Below the pieces are notes generated by a model. It had not been told where the DNA came from and made no database searches. It worked only from the letters and a program-made list of their open reading frames with translations. 42,625 nucleotides of DNA from Candidatus Bathyarchaeota archaeon. GTDB lineage: Archaea > Thermoproteota > Bathyarchaeia > Bathyarchaeales > Bathycorpusculaceae. The stretch's first letter is position 1, and every line of letters begins with the position of its first letter. A program made the position numbers and the translations under genes. Shown here piece by piece: positions 23,356 to 33,731 of the stretch. The stretch covers positions 1 to 42,625 of the forward strand of contig CALMWK010000086.1 in the NCBI GenBank assembly GCA_937873375.1, read 5' to 3'.

Positions 23356-25251
23356 ATGGCAGTGGACTACGCCAAAGTCGGGTTAAAAGTCGGCTTAGAA
23401 ATTCACCAGCAACTAGCCACCGCCTCAAAACTGTTCTGCAGTTGCCCGCCCATGCTGTTTAAGGATGAGCCGCAAATGGTTTTTCTGCGCAGGCTCCGAC
23501 CCACCCAAAGCGAACTGGGACAAATAGACCCGTCAGCGTACTTTGAGTTTCAGAAGGGCGTCAAAGTCCTCTACGAAGCAAACCGCGAAACCGCTTGCCT
23601 CGTCGAAATGGATGAGGAACCACCGCACCCGCTGAACAAGGAAGCCGTAGAAACGGTGCTGACGGCGTCTTTAATGATGAACATGCAGCCCGTCGACGAA
23701 GTGCATGTCATGCGCAAAACCGTCATAGATGGCTCCAACACAACGGGGTTCCAACGAACCTGCATTGTTGCCTTAGATGGCTGGATTAAGGTTGGCGAGA
23801 AAGTTATTCCGATGCAAGCGGCAAGTTTGGAGGAAGATGCTGCGCGGAAAATCGGTACTGAAGCTGATGGGAAAATAATTCGCTACCGCATAGACCGCTT
23901 AGGCATTCCACTAATCGAGGTTGCGACGGCGCCTGTGATTTACTCGCCGATGGAAGCTCAGGAAGTGGCTTTGGCGATTGGTAGGATTCTCAGAGATACG
24001 GGCAAAGTTATGCGGGGCTTGGGTACAATACGTCAAGACTTGAACGTGTCGCTGCCAAATGGGGCACTTGTGGAGATTAAGGGTGTTCAGGCGTTGGATT
24101 TGATTTCTACGGTGGTGGAGTACGAGGTTCAACGTCAACTGAACCTCATAACCGCAAAAGATGAACTGACCAGCAAAGGCGTCAAAGCCCAAGACATCAA
24201 AGAAGACATAGTCGACGCCACAGATGTATTCAAAGACACAAAATGCAAAGTCATCAAAAAAGCGATAGACAAGAAAAACGTCGTCAAAGCCCTAAAACTC
24301 ACAGGATTCGCAGGTTTCCTGAAGCGCGAGTTAGCGCCCAATTTCCGCATAGGCACGGAATTGTCTGACCGCGCGAAGTTCTGGGGCAGAGTGGGCGGCA
24401 TATTTCACACTGACGAGATGCCCAACTACGGCGTAACCACCGAAGAAGTCAAAGCACTAAGAAAAGCAGTTTCTGCTGGTGCTGAGGACGCGGTGGTTTT
24501 TGTGGCGGATACTGCTGAGAACACTGTGGATGCTTTGAAAGCCGTTGTGGAGCGGGCCCGAGAAATTTTAACGGGTGTCCCTGCTGAAACGCGCACTGCA
24601 AAAGAAGATGGAACCACGCGGTACATGCGTCCAAGACCTGGCGCTGCAAGGATGTATCCTGAAACGGACATTCCGCCAACGTTGATTACAAGTGAGTTCG
24701 TGGAGCACGTCCGTGAGAATTTGCCTGAGTCTGCGGAAAAGAAACTGCAGCGTTTGGCAAAAGAGTACGGTTTGAATGAAAAGTTGGCTACGCAGATTGT
24801 TGACTCAGAGTACAACACATTGTTTGAGAACATCGTCAAAGAGAGCGATGTATCTGCCACAACTGTTGCTGTGTTTCTGACGGAAAGTTTGAAGGCGCTA
24901 AAGCGCGATGGGATCGCAGTTGAGAACGTAGCTGACGAGCAAATCAGGGAGATGTTCAGACGCATCGGTTCAGGTGAGCTTGCCAAGGAGGCAGTGTCCG
25001 ACGTTTTTGCTTGGCTGTCAAAAAATGAAGGCAAAGTAGTTCGTGATGCGGTGGATGCGTTGGGTTTGAAAATGCTGTCAAAAGAAGAAATAACTGTGCT
25101 CGTTGACCGTGTTATGGCAGAGAACAAGCAGTCGATTGAGAAGCTTGGGAAAAACGCTTTTGGCATGTTGATGGGTTTAGTTATGAAGGAAGCCAGAGGC
25201 AAAGCAAAACCCAATGATGTCAGCGAATTAGTCAAGCAAAAACTGAGTTGA
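23356..25251 (+). CDS. gatE: Glu-tRNA(Gln) amidotransferase subunit E
   Basis: The 631-residue subunit binds misacylated Glu-tRNA-Gln, phosphorylates the glutamyl group and amidates it with ammonia from GatD. The GatB/E cradle domain begins VGLKVGLEIHQQL and includes LFCSCPP, EMDEEPPHPLN and DGSNTTGFQRT. A GAD-like insert and a C-terminal YqeY-like tail domain (SELVKQKL end) follow. The frame is open from 23239 inside gatD, but ATG 23356, with GGGAGGAG just upstream, is the family start, one base after the gatD stop. A long antisense frame at 24426-25235 is a codon-bias shadow. Confidence 0.97.
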   Translation: MAVDYAKVGLKVGLEIHQQLATASKLFCSCPPMLFKDEPQMVFLRRLRPTQSELGQIDPSAYFEFQKGVKVLYEANRETACLVEMDEEPPHPLNKEAVETVLTASLMMNMQPVDEVHVMRKTVIDGSNTTGFQRTCIVALDGWIKVGEKVIPMQAASLEEDAARKIGTEADGKIIRYRIDRLGIPLIEVATAPVIYSPMEAQEVALAIGRILRDTGKVMRGLGTIRQDLNVSLPNGALVEIKGVQALDLISTVVEYEVQRQLNLITAKDELTSKGVKAQDIKEDIVDATDVFKDTKCKVIKKAIDKKNVVKALKLTGFAGFLKRELAPNFRIGTELSDRAKFWGRVGGIFHTDEMPNYGVTTEEVKALRKAVSAGAEDAVVFVADTAENTVDALKAVVERAREILTGVPAETRTAKEDGTTRYMRPRPGAARMYPETDIPPTLITSEFVEHVRENLPESAEKKLQRLAKEYGLNEKLATQIVDSEYNTLFENIVKESDVSATTVAVFLTESLKALKRDGIAVENVADEQIREMFRRIGSGELAKEAVSDVFAWLSKNEGKVVRDAVDALGLKMLSKEEITVLVDRVMAENKQSIEKLGKNAFGMLMGLVMKEARGKAKPNDVSELVKQKLS

Positions 25252-25260
25252 AAAACAAAC

Positions 25261-25292
25261 TTTTCCTTTATTTTTTCTGGTTTGACATTTTT
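25261..25292 (+). terminator. T-rich transcription terminator after gatE
   Basis: Ten bases after the gatE stop, runs of T4, T3, T6, T3 and T5 separated by one to five bases form a 32-bp T-rich tract on the coding strand, the usual form of intrinsic archaeal termination. It separates the elp3-gatD-gatE operon from the next gene set. Confidence 0.6.
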
Positions 25293-25342
25293 GTAGCAAA
25301 AATCCTAAAAAGGCAAAGCACTGTTGTATAGCGTGGATTAAC

Positions 25343-25837
25343 GTGCAAAAAAAATTGGTAGAAGAGAAAAAGGAAGGTTTCTCAATACGCGTCAAAATCG
25401 GCGAGTACGAAGTGGAACTCAGCGGAACCCACAGTGAAGTTATGAAAACCGTGAAGAACCTTCCAACACTCATAGCTAACATTAACAAAGCGTTTGAAAG
25501 CGCAAAGCCTAAAACCATTGCAACAATCACCGTAAAAACCTCAGAAGCCACCAACACCTCTTCTGAAGCGCCTACCCAAAGCTACCCGAAGATAGCTGCA
25601 ACGGAGCGCGCGGAGGACGCCATTTTGAAAGCTCTGGACAGTGACTGGGGCAAATGGAGACCCCGAACCATGGAAGAGCTACAAGAAGTCATGAAATTCA
25701 ACAACCTCAAGTATCCTGGGCTCGTTTTGCCTTCAATTCTTGAAGCATTAGCTGAGAAGGGACTGGTTAAGCGGTGGAACACGAATACAGGTTTTGTTTA
25801 CATTTTAGCTGAAAAGAAAAACGCAAAAGGCGAATAA
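25343..25837 (+). CDS. Paralogue 1 of a three-gene set: N-terminal beta domain plus winged-helix C-terminus
   Basis: The 164-residue protein starts with a beta-hairpin and helix (SIRVKIGEYEVELSGTHSEV, then KTVKNLPTLIANINKAF), continues through a low-complexity Thr/Ser/Pro linker (about 60-85), and ends with a helix-turn-helix-like domain (ATERAEDAILKALDSDWGKW, then YPGLVLPSILEALAEKGLVK). The same order is seen in the next two genes. I do not recognise a family; a sensor domain tethered to a DNA-binding wing is one reading. Start GTG 25343 lies about 35 bp from a box A-like CTAAAAAG. Four bases separate it from the next gene. Confidence 0.7.
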   Translation: MQKKLVEEKKEGFSIRVKIGEYEVELSGTHSEVMKTVKNLPTLIANINKAFESAKPKTIATITVKTSEATNTSSEAPTQSYPKIAATERAEDAILKALDSDWGKWRPRTMEELQEVMKFNNLKYPGLVLPSILEALAEKGLVKRWNTNTGFVYILAEKKNAKGE

Positions 25838-25841
25838 AAGA

Positions 25842-26312
25842 ATGAAACGTATTGAAGCACACATAAAAACGTCATTTGGCGAAGTCACAATCGAAGCTGA
25901 CACGCCGCAGGAAATTCTGAACATGCTTGAAAGCATCCCTGAGAACTTCGTGGAGAAAATGTCTGACTTCGTAACGAACAAACTTGTGCCTTCGGGCGCA
26001 CAGCTGAAGGGTATTGTTGAACCCACTACAGAAGGTCCAGTTATCGTGACGCGGGAGAACCTTACCCACTACGAGGCGGTAGGGCTGGTTCTGTACGCGT
26101 CTGATGACCGAAAGAATACGGCGGCACAAATTCAGAAGCTTCTGGAGTCAAGCGGCATCAAAAGTATGGTTCCCGCACGATTAAACGAAATGACCAAGAG
26201 GGGGCAAGTTTTCAAACCTGATCCATCCAAACCCGAGTTCAAGCTGACCATTCAGGGCGAGAAATGGGTTGAAGACGACGTTTTAACGAAGATTAGAGGC
26301 AAAATGAGTTGA
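25842..26312 (+). CDS. Paralogue 2 of the three-gene set
   Basis: The 156-residue protein repeats the layout of its neighbour: a beta-hairpin plus helix (AHIKTSFGEVTIEADTPQEI, then NMLESIPENFVEKM), a central linker, and a C-terminal winged-helix-like part (NLTHYEAVGLVLYASDDRKN, then LLESSGIKSMVPARLNEMTK, then RGQVFKPDPSKPEFKLTIQG). The last piece reads as recognition helix then wing. No enzyme motif. The start ATG follows the previous stop by four bases and its stop overlaps the next start, so the three are certainly co-transcribed. Confidence 0.7.
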   Translation: MKRIEAHIKTSFGEVTIEADTPQEILNMLESIPENFVEKMSDFVTNKLVPSGAQLKGIVEPTTEGPVIVTRENLTHYEAVGLVLYASDDRKNTAAQIQKLLESSGIKSMVPARLNEMTKRGQVFKPDPSKPEFKLTIQGEKWVEDDVLTKIRGKMS

Positions 26313-26821
26313 CCCCAAAACCCGACGGCATCACTGTGCAGGTCAAATACAAGAACGTAGAAAAAACGTTTCAGGGGTCTGCTGAGGAAACGTGGCTTCT
26401 GCTGAGCAGGTTCTTCAGTGAGTTCATTCCCACCTTTGAAGTTGCCAGCAAGCTTTGGCTCAGCGTTGATTTGCAGAGTCTCGCAAAAGACTGCGAAGGC
26501 TTAATAGCGTTTTCCCCTGAAGGACCAAACGTACTGGCGCCCAAAAACAAGTTGACGGATAACGAGACGTTGGCGCTGTGGTTGCTGGCAAGCTACCTTG
26601 GATGTAAACTCAACTTTGCGGGTGGCGATGCGCTCTCTAAGGATGAATTGCAGATACGGCTGGGTAAAAGCGGCAAAATAACAAGCACACGCCTTGGAGA
26701 GTTAGTGAAAAACGATGTTGTAGCCAAAACCGCTGACGACAAGTTCAGGATGACAACTTTCGGTGTCGCCCAGATGCAGAAGGATGTCATACCAAGGATA
26801 AAATCGAAAATCCTCAGCTAA
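26309..26821 (+). CDS. Paralogue 3 of the three-gene set
   Basis: The 170-residue protein has the same plan: ITVQVKYKNVEKTFQGSAEE and then LLSRFFSEFIPTF form the N-terminal strand-strand-helix, and NKLTDNETLALWLLASYLG, then LQIRLGKSGKITSTRLGELV and the DKFRMTTFGVAQM wing form the C-terminal half. The linker is shorter. The start is the TTG of a TTGA overlap with the preceding stop. The three paralogues have diverged strongly, so duplication is old. MntP follows after about 105 bp with its own box A. Confidence 0.7.
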   Translation: MTPKPDGITVQVKYKNVEKTFQGSAEETWLLLSRFFSEFIPTFEVASKLWLSVDLQSLAKDCEGLIAFSPEGPNVLAPKNKLTDNETLALWLLASYLGCKLNFAGGDALSKDELQIRLGKSGKITSTRLGELVKNDVVAKTADDKFRMTTFGVAQMQKDVIPRIKSKILS

Positions 26822-26926
26822 AACTACCCGAAGCTTCACGCTTCTAACGTAAACCGTTGGAAAAATACGGCAAATCCTATATTGTAGCAGACACTTTTGG
26901 GAGAAGCTAACCACAGAGTGCCAAAA

Positions 26927-27484
26927 ATGGACGCCGCCACAATAATCCTAATCGCTGTTGGCTTAGCCATGGACGCTTTCGCCGTCTCAATCGCAACTGG
27001 GATAACCACAACACAGCAAAAGCGGAAAACTGCCTTTGTGATGGCGTCGTCTTTTGGAATCTTTCAAATGCTCATGCCTCTGATTGGCTGGTCGGTGGGT
27101 CTCACCTTTAGCGACTTGATTGTGGGAATTGACCATTGGATAGCATTTGGTCTCTTAGCGTTCATCGGCTCAAAGATGATTTATGACTCAACCAAAAAAG
27201 AAGACCCCGGCAAAAACAATACACTCAAAATCTCTTCACTTTTGACTTTAGCCGTTGCCACAAGCATCGACGCTTTAATGGTTGGTTTAAGCTTTGCATT
27301 TCTCCAAACACCCATTGCGGTGCCAATTCTTGTGATTGGAATTGTAACGTTCGCCCTTTCATACGTTGGCGTTATTTTTGGCTGCGCCATAGGAAGCTTT
27401 TTTGGAAACAAAATCAAAATCGCTGGCGGATTAATCCTAATAGCAATCGGAGTAAAGGTCCTCTTAGACCACCTGATACTTTAA
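26927..27484 (+). CDS. mntP: MntP-type manganese efflux pump
   Basis: The 185-residue membrane protein is two repeats of three helices. Each repeat carries the conserved acidic helix of the family: GLAMDAFAVSIATG (about 9-22) and ATSIDALMVGLSFAF (about 107-121), whose Asp residues are needed for Mn export. The frame opens at a TTG at 26897, but ATG 26927 gives the normal start of the first helix. TATATTG (26878-26884) is a plausible box A. MntP proteins expel excess Mn2+; in bacteria they are often controlled by MntR or a Mn riboswitch, neither of which I see here. Confidence 0.88.
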   Translation: MDAATIILIAVGLAMDAFAVSIATGITTTQQKRKTAFVMASSFGIFQMLMPLIGWSVGLTFSDLIVGIDHWIAFGLLAFIGSKMIYDSTKKEDPGKNNTLKISSLLTLAVATSIDALMVGLSFAFLQTPIAVPILVIGIVTFALSYVGVIFGCAIGSFFGNKIKIAGGLILIAIGVKVLLDHLIL

Positions 27485-27581
27485 AGATAATCAAACCCCG
27501 CATCTGTTGCGTCAGTTGACTTTTTTGGAAACGCTAAAATGCCCCTTACGCTAAATCTACGTTACAAGGAGCCTCACTTAA

Positions 27582-28628
27582 ATGCCCTACAACGAACTCC
27601 GAAAAGACTACCTCCTAGATCGCTGGGTCGTAATTGCCACTGAACGCGCCCGAAGACCAGTAGACTTTGCCAAACAAAAAAATGAGCCCGCCAAAACCTC
27701 AAATTGCCCGCTGTGCGCAGGCAACGAACACATGACCCCGCCTGCCGTGCTGGTTTACTTGCCTTCCAACGGTGGCATACGGAAGGACAAAGACGAAGGC
27801 GACTTCCGCCACAAAAACTGGATAATCCGATGCATACCCAACCTCTACCCCGCCTTTACACCCCCAAAAGAACCAGCTGACACAGAACACATAATGGAAA
27901 GTGACAGCTTCGGCTACGCCATTGGACACCACGAAGTCCTCGTTGAATCCCCAAACCACACCGACCACCCCGCCAACGCATCACTACCCCAACTGGTCCA
28001 CCTGATAAACGCCTACAAAGACCGCCTCAGCGAACTATCCACAAAACCCTATGTGAAGTATCTGCAGGTTTTCCGCAACCACGGCTTAGAAGCAGGCGCT
28101 TCCCTTTCACATGCTCACAGCCAAATAATCGCAACACCGTTCATTCCCAAAACCGTAAACGACGAAATGGTGGCAAGCAAAACCTACTGGAATAACCACA
28201 AAAGCTGTGTCTTCTGTGACCTCATAAAGCAAGAAACCCAAACCCCCCGATTCATAGCAGCAAATGAGCATTTCACGGTTTTTGCGCCTTACGCAAGTGT
28301 TTACCCCATGGGGTTCTGGGTAGTCCCCAAACGCCACAGCCCCAGCTTCCTTGACCTCACAGAGTCAGAGACACAAGCATTTGCAGAAATTCTAAAAATT
28401 ACCCTGACAGGCTTGAAGGATTTGGTGAATGACCCACCCTACAACTACGGCTTCCACTTAGCCATAAACAAAGACGCCCAAGAGTATTACCACTGGCACC
28501 TTGAAGTCTACCCGAAGCTATCCATTTGGGCAGGATTCGAGAAAAGCACAGGTATGTACATCAACACGGTTCCGCCTGAAACCGCAGCCGCAGAACTCAA
28601 AAAAACCATCCAAACCCTAAAAACCTAA
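27582..28628 (+). CDS. galT: Galactose-1-phosphate uridylyltransferase
   Basis: The 348-residue enzyme exchanges UMP between UDP-glucose and galactose 1-phosphate (Leloir pathway) or acts as a related UDP-sugar nucleotidyl transferase. It has zinc ligands in SNCPLCAGNEHMTP, the N-terminal HIT-like half, and the active-site block LSHAHSQIIATPFIP, where HAHSQ contains the uridylylated His. A second HIT half ends with YYHWHLEVYPKL. The start ATG at 27582 follows AAGGAGCC. Its last 12 bp overlap the convergent debranching-enzyme gene. Archaeal members may also handle glucose 1-phosphate; substrate range is not readable. Confidence 0.92.
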   Translation: MPYNELRKDYLLDRWVVIATERARRPVDFAKQKNEPAKTSNCPLCAGNEHMTPPAVLVYLPSNGGIRKDKDEGDFRHKNWIIRCIPNLYPAFTPPKEPADTEHIMESDSFGYAIGHHEVLVESPNHTDHPANASLPQLVHLINAYKDRLSELSTKPYVKYLQVFRNHGLEAGASLSHAHSQIIATPFIPKTVNDEMVASKTYWNNHKSCVFCDLIKQETQTPRFIAANEHFTVFAPYASVYPMGFWVVPKRHSPSFLDLTESETQAFAEILKITLTGLKDLVNDPPYNYGFHLAINKDAQEYYHWHLEVYPKLSIWAGFEKSTGMYINTVPPETAAAELKKTIQTLKT

Positions 28629-30692
28629 AACTTCTTTTTCATACTTCGGTCTAACCTGCAGGGCATCCTCCGCATAAGCCCGCAAAGGCTCCGCGACGCT
28701 CCACGCCTGAGAAATGCAGCCCCTTGTGGTATGAGGTTGGTCGCCGTCAAGGATTTCGGTTATGGTTCCCAAGCATGCCCGCGAGATTTGCCTCGTGAAC
28801 AAAGGCCAAACAAAGCTGCTGGTGGCTAACTTTGCATTTTGGTCCATGGAACATTTAGTTTTGCGAAACGCCGTCATGAACGGTCCAAGAAGCCAAGGCC
28901 ACACGGTGCCGTTATGATACGCTGCGTCTCTGCTTTGCCTGCTCCCCCAACAAGTTCCCCTGTAATTGGGGTCTTTGCGTTCCAGAGTGCGCAAACCATA
29001 CGGAGTAACGAGTTCCCGTTGCACGGCGTCAACGATTTTTCTGTCTTCTTCAGGGTTAAGCATCGTGAAATCTAGTGCCACAGCGAAAATCTGGTTAGGT
29101 CGCAAAGAAGCATCCACCCCAAACTCGCCCACCACATCAAACAAGCAGTTTCTTTCTTTGCTCCAGAACTTCTTGGCGAAACTTTTTCTGCATTTTTCCG
29201 CCATTTCCGCATAGTTTTCGGCTAAACTTTTTTCGCTAAACCTTTCAGCCAGCAGTTGCGCAGTCTTCAGTGCGTTGTACCATAACGCTTGAATCTCCAC
29301 GGCTTTTCCTGCTCGGGGCGTGACTGCTTTGTCAGCTACTTCGGCATCCATCCACGTGAGCCGTTCGCCATGCGCAAGCAAACCGTCGCTGTCTAAGTGT
29401 ATTCCAAAGCTGGTGCCCTTTGCGTGTTGTTCAATGATGTCTGTTAGGTTGTTCCAAAGCTGGCTTTGAACGAATTCAAAATCGCCTGTATACTTGAGGT
29501 ACTGCAAAACCGCGTTAACATACCATAATGTGGCGTCAACCGTGTTGTACGCGGCTTGCCCCGACTGGTCAGCCAAGAAGTTCGGAATCAAACCTTGCTT
29601 ACAGTGGGCATTAAAATTTGCGAGCACGTTTTTGGCGTCTTCAAACTTGCCAGTTGTCAGCATCAAGCCAGGCAGGGAAATGAACGTGTCTCGTCCCCAT
29701 GTTTCAAACCAGTGGTATCCCGCTATGACGCTTCTTTTGTTGTCTGAGCCTTTGACTGTGAAGGAGTCTGCGGCTAAGAGAATCCAGCTTAACCAGTCAC
29801 TCGGGGACGCTGCAGGGTGCGACCCATAAAAATCAGTCAGCAAAATGCTATTTTGTTCAGTTTCTTGTTTGAACAAGCTGTCAACTTCGGCTATGTCAGT
29901 GCCGATTGTGCCTAAAGTTTGGGCGTTTTGCTGGCTACTTTCGCCTGCCGCTGCGATTACGGCAAATTTTTCTTTGCTGCTCTTTGGAACATTCAGTTCG
30001 TAATAGCCAGGTTGGTAACAGTCGTCGGAGCTGCTTTCTCCGCGCATCACCTCTAAGCGGTAACGCAGTCGCTCTATCCAGTTGGGTTTTTCATGGAATT
30101 CGCCACTGGTTGTCCGAACGGCTATGGATGCTTTCGGCTGGTTGAAGGTTAATTGCACTTCGCGGGGGCTGATTTGCTGTTGAGTGAATTTTAACGGGGT
30201 CGCGGATTTGTCGATGACCGAGTGGAAGTGCCTGCAGGTTAAAAGCGGAAAAACTCTAACCATAACTTCAGCGTTTGTGCCGTTTGTCACGTTGTAAACT
30301 GTGATTGTAACGTTTTTTCCTTGAAGCATAAAAACAGTTTTTTGCACTTCAATGTTCTCTATGCTGTAGGTGTATTTTGGAAAGGGCGAAACCGAGAATT
30401 CTTTGAGGTGTATGAAGCCTTTAGGGAAAAAAGTTTCTTGAAACTCGTTGGCGCCCAGCATGTAAACTTTGTTGCCCACTTGCACTTCTTCATCCAGTTT
30501 GGCGAGGCACACTGTTCGGTCGCCTGGCGGATGCAGCGCAGCTACAAGTAAGCCGTGGTACTTCCGCGTGTTCACGCCCAATACGGTGCTGGATGCGTAG
30601 CCGCCAAGCCCGTTGGTGACCAGCCACTCTTTTTTGAGGGCTTCGTCAAACCGTGAAAGCTCCTGAGCTAACTTCAAAGTGGGTAGGTTCAT
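28617..30692 (-). CDS. Archaeal glycogen debranching enzyme (amylo-alpha-1,6-glucosidase)
   Basis: The 691-residue enzyme has the N-terminal GDE_N domain (GLGGYASSTVLGVNTRKYHG, about 27-46) and a C-terminal (alpha/alpha)6 barrel of the GH133 type. GYHWFETWGRDTFISLPGLM and WMDAEVADKAVTPRAGKAVE contain the acidic active-site residues, and SRDAAYHNGTVWPWLLGPF closes the substrate groove. It hydrolyses alpha-1,6 branch points of glycogen or related glucan. No signal peptide, so cytosolic. It follows the DUF89 gene directly with no gap and is the last gene of the apparent operon mgsA, tpiA, DUF89, GDE. Confidence 0.93.
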   Translation of the reverse strand: MNLPTLKLAQELSRFDEALKKEWLVTNGLGGYASSTVLGVNTRKYHGLLVAALHPPGDRTVCLAKLDEEVQVGNKVYMLGANEFQETFFPKGFIHLKEFSVSPFPKYTYSIENIEVQKTVFMLQGKNVTITVYNVTNGTNAEVMVRVFPLLTCRHFHSVIDKSATPLKFTQQQISPREVQLTFNQPKASIAVRTTSGEFHEKPNWIERLRYRLEVMRGESSSDDCYQPGYYELNVPKSSKEKFAVIAAAGESSQQNAQTLGTIGTDIAEVDSLFKQETEQNSILLTDFYGSHPAASPSDWLSWILLAADSFTVKGSDNKRSVIAGYHWFETWGRDTFISLPGLMLTTGKFEDAKNVLANFNAHCKQGLIPNFLADQSGQAAYNTVDATLWYVNAVLQYLKYTGDFEFVQSQLWNNLTDIIEQHAKGTSFGIHLDSDGLLAHGERLTWMDAEVADKAVTPRAGKAVEIQALWYNALKTAQLLAERFSEKSLAENYAEMAEKCRKSFAKKFWSKERNCLFDVVGEFGVDASLRPNQIFAVALDFTMLNPEEDRKIVDAVQRELVTPYGLRTLERKDPNYRGTCWGSRQSRDAAYHNGTVWPWLLGPFMTAFRKTKCSMDQNAKLATSSFVWPLFTRQISRACLGTITEILDGDQPHTTRGCISQAWSVAEPLRAYAEDALQVRPKYEKEVLGF

Positions 30693-31574
30693 TTACGGCA
30701 TCAGCTTCGCAATATTCTTGCCGCGTGGGGCACAGAAATAGTTTGCGACTGGCTGACATTTGGTGCGGAACATCAGGAAGTGCGGCTTTTTGAGTTTGTA
30801 TTCAGTTAAGGTTTCAGCGTACCCCATGCCCTTGGCAAAAATCAAGGGAGCGTCTTCGTAGACTTTAAGAAACTCAGGCGAAACTAGCTTTAACTGTAAA
30901 CCGACGGCGTCTGCGCCTGTGGTCAGCACTTCGTCAGCAAGTTTATCCATACCCGAGAACGCGACATCTTCCATAGTGGCGTCGTTTATGACGGGCGCGC
31001 TTTTCACCACGTAGGTAACGTGAATACCCATGTTTTTCAACTGCTCCACCAGCAGGGTGTCGAAGACGATTTCGCCTGCGTTATCTGCCAAATAGAGGAC
31101 TTTGCCTGTTTTGTTTGCCAACTCGTACGCTTTTTCCACATCGTCTATAAAGAGGTCTTTAGCTGCGTCTTTGACTGTTTTGCGCAGGTCTTTGAGGGTG
31201 AAGCTGTGCCCGGGGATGTCAAATTCCATGATGTTGCCGACTATAGCACATAAGCAGGCTTTTTTGAAGCGGTCCTGCTGGTTGTAGCCCTCTTCGATAA
31301 GTTTGTGAGCGTAAGGAAGAAGTTCTAAGGCTTTTTGATTGCTTAGCTTTTTTGTTCGCTGGTATGGGTCAGGGTTGCTTGTGAGTTGACGTATTAGGCG
31401 GTCTCGTTTGGTGCCAAGGTCTGCTGCGACGGAGGTGGGTTTGAATTCTCGGTTTAAAAGTTTAATGAGTTCAGCAGCAGTTCTGAAGCGCAAAGCGGGG
31501 TTAGTGGTTGCCATGTAGGTTTCTGCCATGCCTCTGGAGAGAAGGCAACTGGCGCATTCGGCTTCGACTTTCAC
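30693..31574 (-). CDS. DUF89 (ARMT1-like) metal-dependent phosphatase-type protein
   Basis: The 293-residue protein matches archaeal DUF89: an N-terminal Cys pair (ECASCLLSRGM), a helical cap, and the Rossmann-like core with the metal-binding ADNAGEIVFDTLL (about 184-196), VVKSAPVINDAT and LIFAKGMGYAETL. Characterised DUF89 proteins are metal-dependent phosphatases that remove phosphate from sugars or damaged metabolites. Its position between TIM and the debranching enzyme supports a sugar-phosphate substrate, though that is inference. It is separated by 14 bp from the tpiA stop. Confidence 0.88.
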   Translation of the reverse strand: MKVEAECASCLLSRGMAETYMATTNPALRFRTAAELIKLLNREFKPTSVAADLGTKRDRLIRQLTSNPDPYQRTKKLSNQKALELLPYAHKLIEEGYNQQDRFKKACLCAIVGNIMEFDIPGHSFTLKDLRKTVKDAAKDLFIDDVEKAYELANKTGKVLYLADNAGEIVFDTLLVEQLKNMGIHVTYVVKSAPVINDATMEDVAFSGMDKLADEVLTTGADAVGLQLKLVSPEFLKVYEDAPLIFAKGMGYAETLTEYKLKKPHFLMFRTKCQPVANYFCAPRGKNIAKLMP

Positions 31575-31588
31575 GAAACTTCCCAGCT

Positions 31589-32822
<1,234 letters not shown>

Positions 32823-32910
32823 GTTTTTCGCCTTTCCGCGGTTTAGTTAGGCTTCTGTGGAACGTGCCTATAACAGTTTCCAACGTAAACTATGGTGCTT
32901 ATAAGCTGTT

Positions 32911-33678
32911 GTGTATGTTCTGTGTGGATTTTGGATTGTTAGTTCAGCCGTAGTAAGTCTTAAATCGCGCTATACGCCAGTTATTAATGGGGGAAATCCA
33001 AGCACGAGTGCACTGAAGAGTCTAGCCAAAGGCTTTTTAGCCATGGCAACGGCTGTCTGGGTCTTCATAGTAATCCTACTTGTCGGGGCAGGTGACGCTT
33101 GGCTTGGGCTGTTTTACTTCTTGATTTTCCTTATTCCGCTCTCAGGCGCCGCAGTTTTGAGGCTAAACGGAAGGCATGTCAACACGGAAAAAGTTGACCG
33201 ACACGAAAAACAAAGAAACATACTGTTCTCACTACAGGGGGTTGCGTTGGCGTGTTGGGCATTCGACCTTGCCACAACCTACTACGCCATAGACGTGACT
33301 AGGTTTGCAACGGAGATTAACCCGTTAGGTTGGCCTTTGGGCATCTTGGGCGCGTTAGCGTATTATGGTCCCACTTTGGCTATGGTGTATGTTTTATTGT
33401 TCAAGATTAATCAGAAGTCGTCCATTTACGTGGGCGTCGTGCTTTCAGTAGTTTCGCTAATGATGGGCGCGATGAACTTTAACGCTGGTGCACTGAACTT
33501 TAGAGTTTTCCTCTCCACAGCTTACATCATGCCCGAATTCCGCATGAATTTGCTTGCATTAGTTGTGATTGCAGACGTAATTTCTATTGCGGCGTTGACA
33601 AGAATGTACCACAGCGGGCAGTTCACGAAAACTCTGGGAAAACTACATAGTATTGTTTCGTCATTGTTCTGTGTCTAA
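32911..33678 (+). CDS. Polytopic membrane protein of unknown function
   Basis: About six hydrophobic helices are visible, for example ATAVWVFIVILLVGAG, FYFLIFLIPLSGAAVL, LGALAYYGPTLAMVYVLLF and VGVVLSVVSLMMGAMNF. A charged cytoplasmic loop (NTEKVDRHEKQRN) precedes the third. I recognise no family. The frame opens with GTG at 32911, but the box A GCTTATAAGC (32889-32898) puts transcription start near 32918, after that codon. ATG 33043, with AAAGGC upstream, begins just before the first helix and may be the true start (211 residues). It is divergent from mgsA. Confidence 0.6.
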   Translation: MYVLCGFWIVSSAVVSLKSRYTPVINGGNPSTSALKSLAKGFLAMATAVWVFIVILLVGAGDAWLGLFYFLIFLIPLSGAAVLRLNGRHVNTEKVDRHEKQRNILFSLQGVALACWAFDLATTYYAIDVTRFATEINPLGWPLGILGALAYYGPTLAMVYVLLFKINQKSSIYVGVVLSVVSLMMGAMNFNAGALNFRVFLSTAYIMPEFRMNLLALVVIADVISIAALTRMYHSGQFTKTLGKLHSIVSSLFCV

Positions 33679-33731
33679 AAAAGACACGTTTTAAAATGTG
33701 AAAAAGACAGTATTGTTGAGGTGAGCATGGT

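Noticed and set aside
24426-25235. Long antisense frame of 269 codons opposite gatE
   Set aside because: It is Ser/Thr/Ala-rich with no domain, a typical codon-bias shadow of the well-supported gatE gene.
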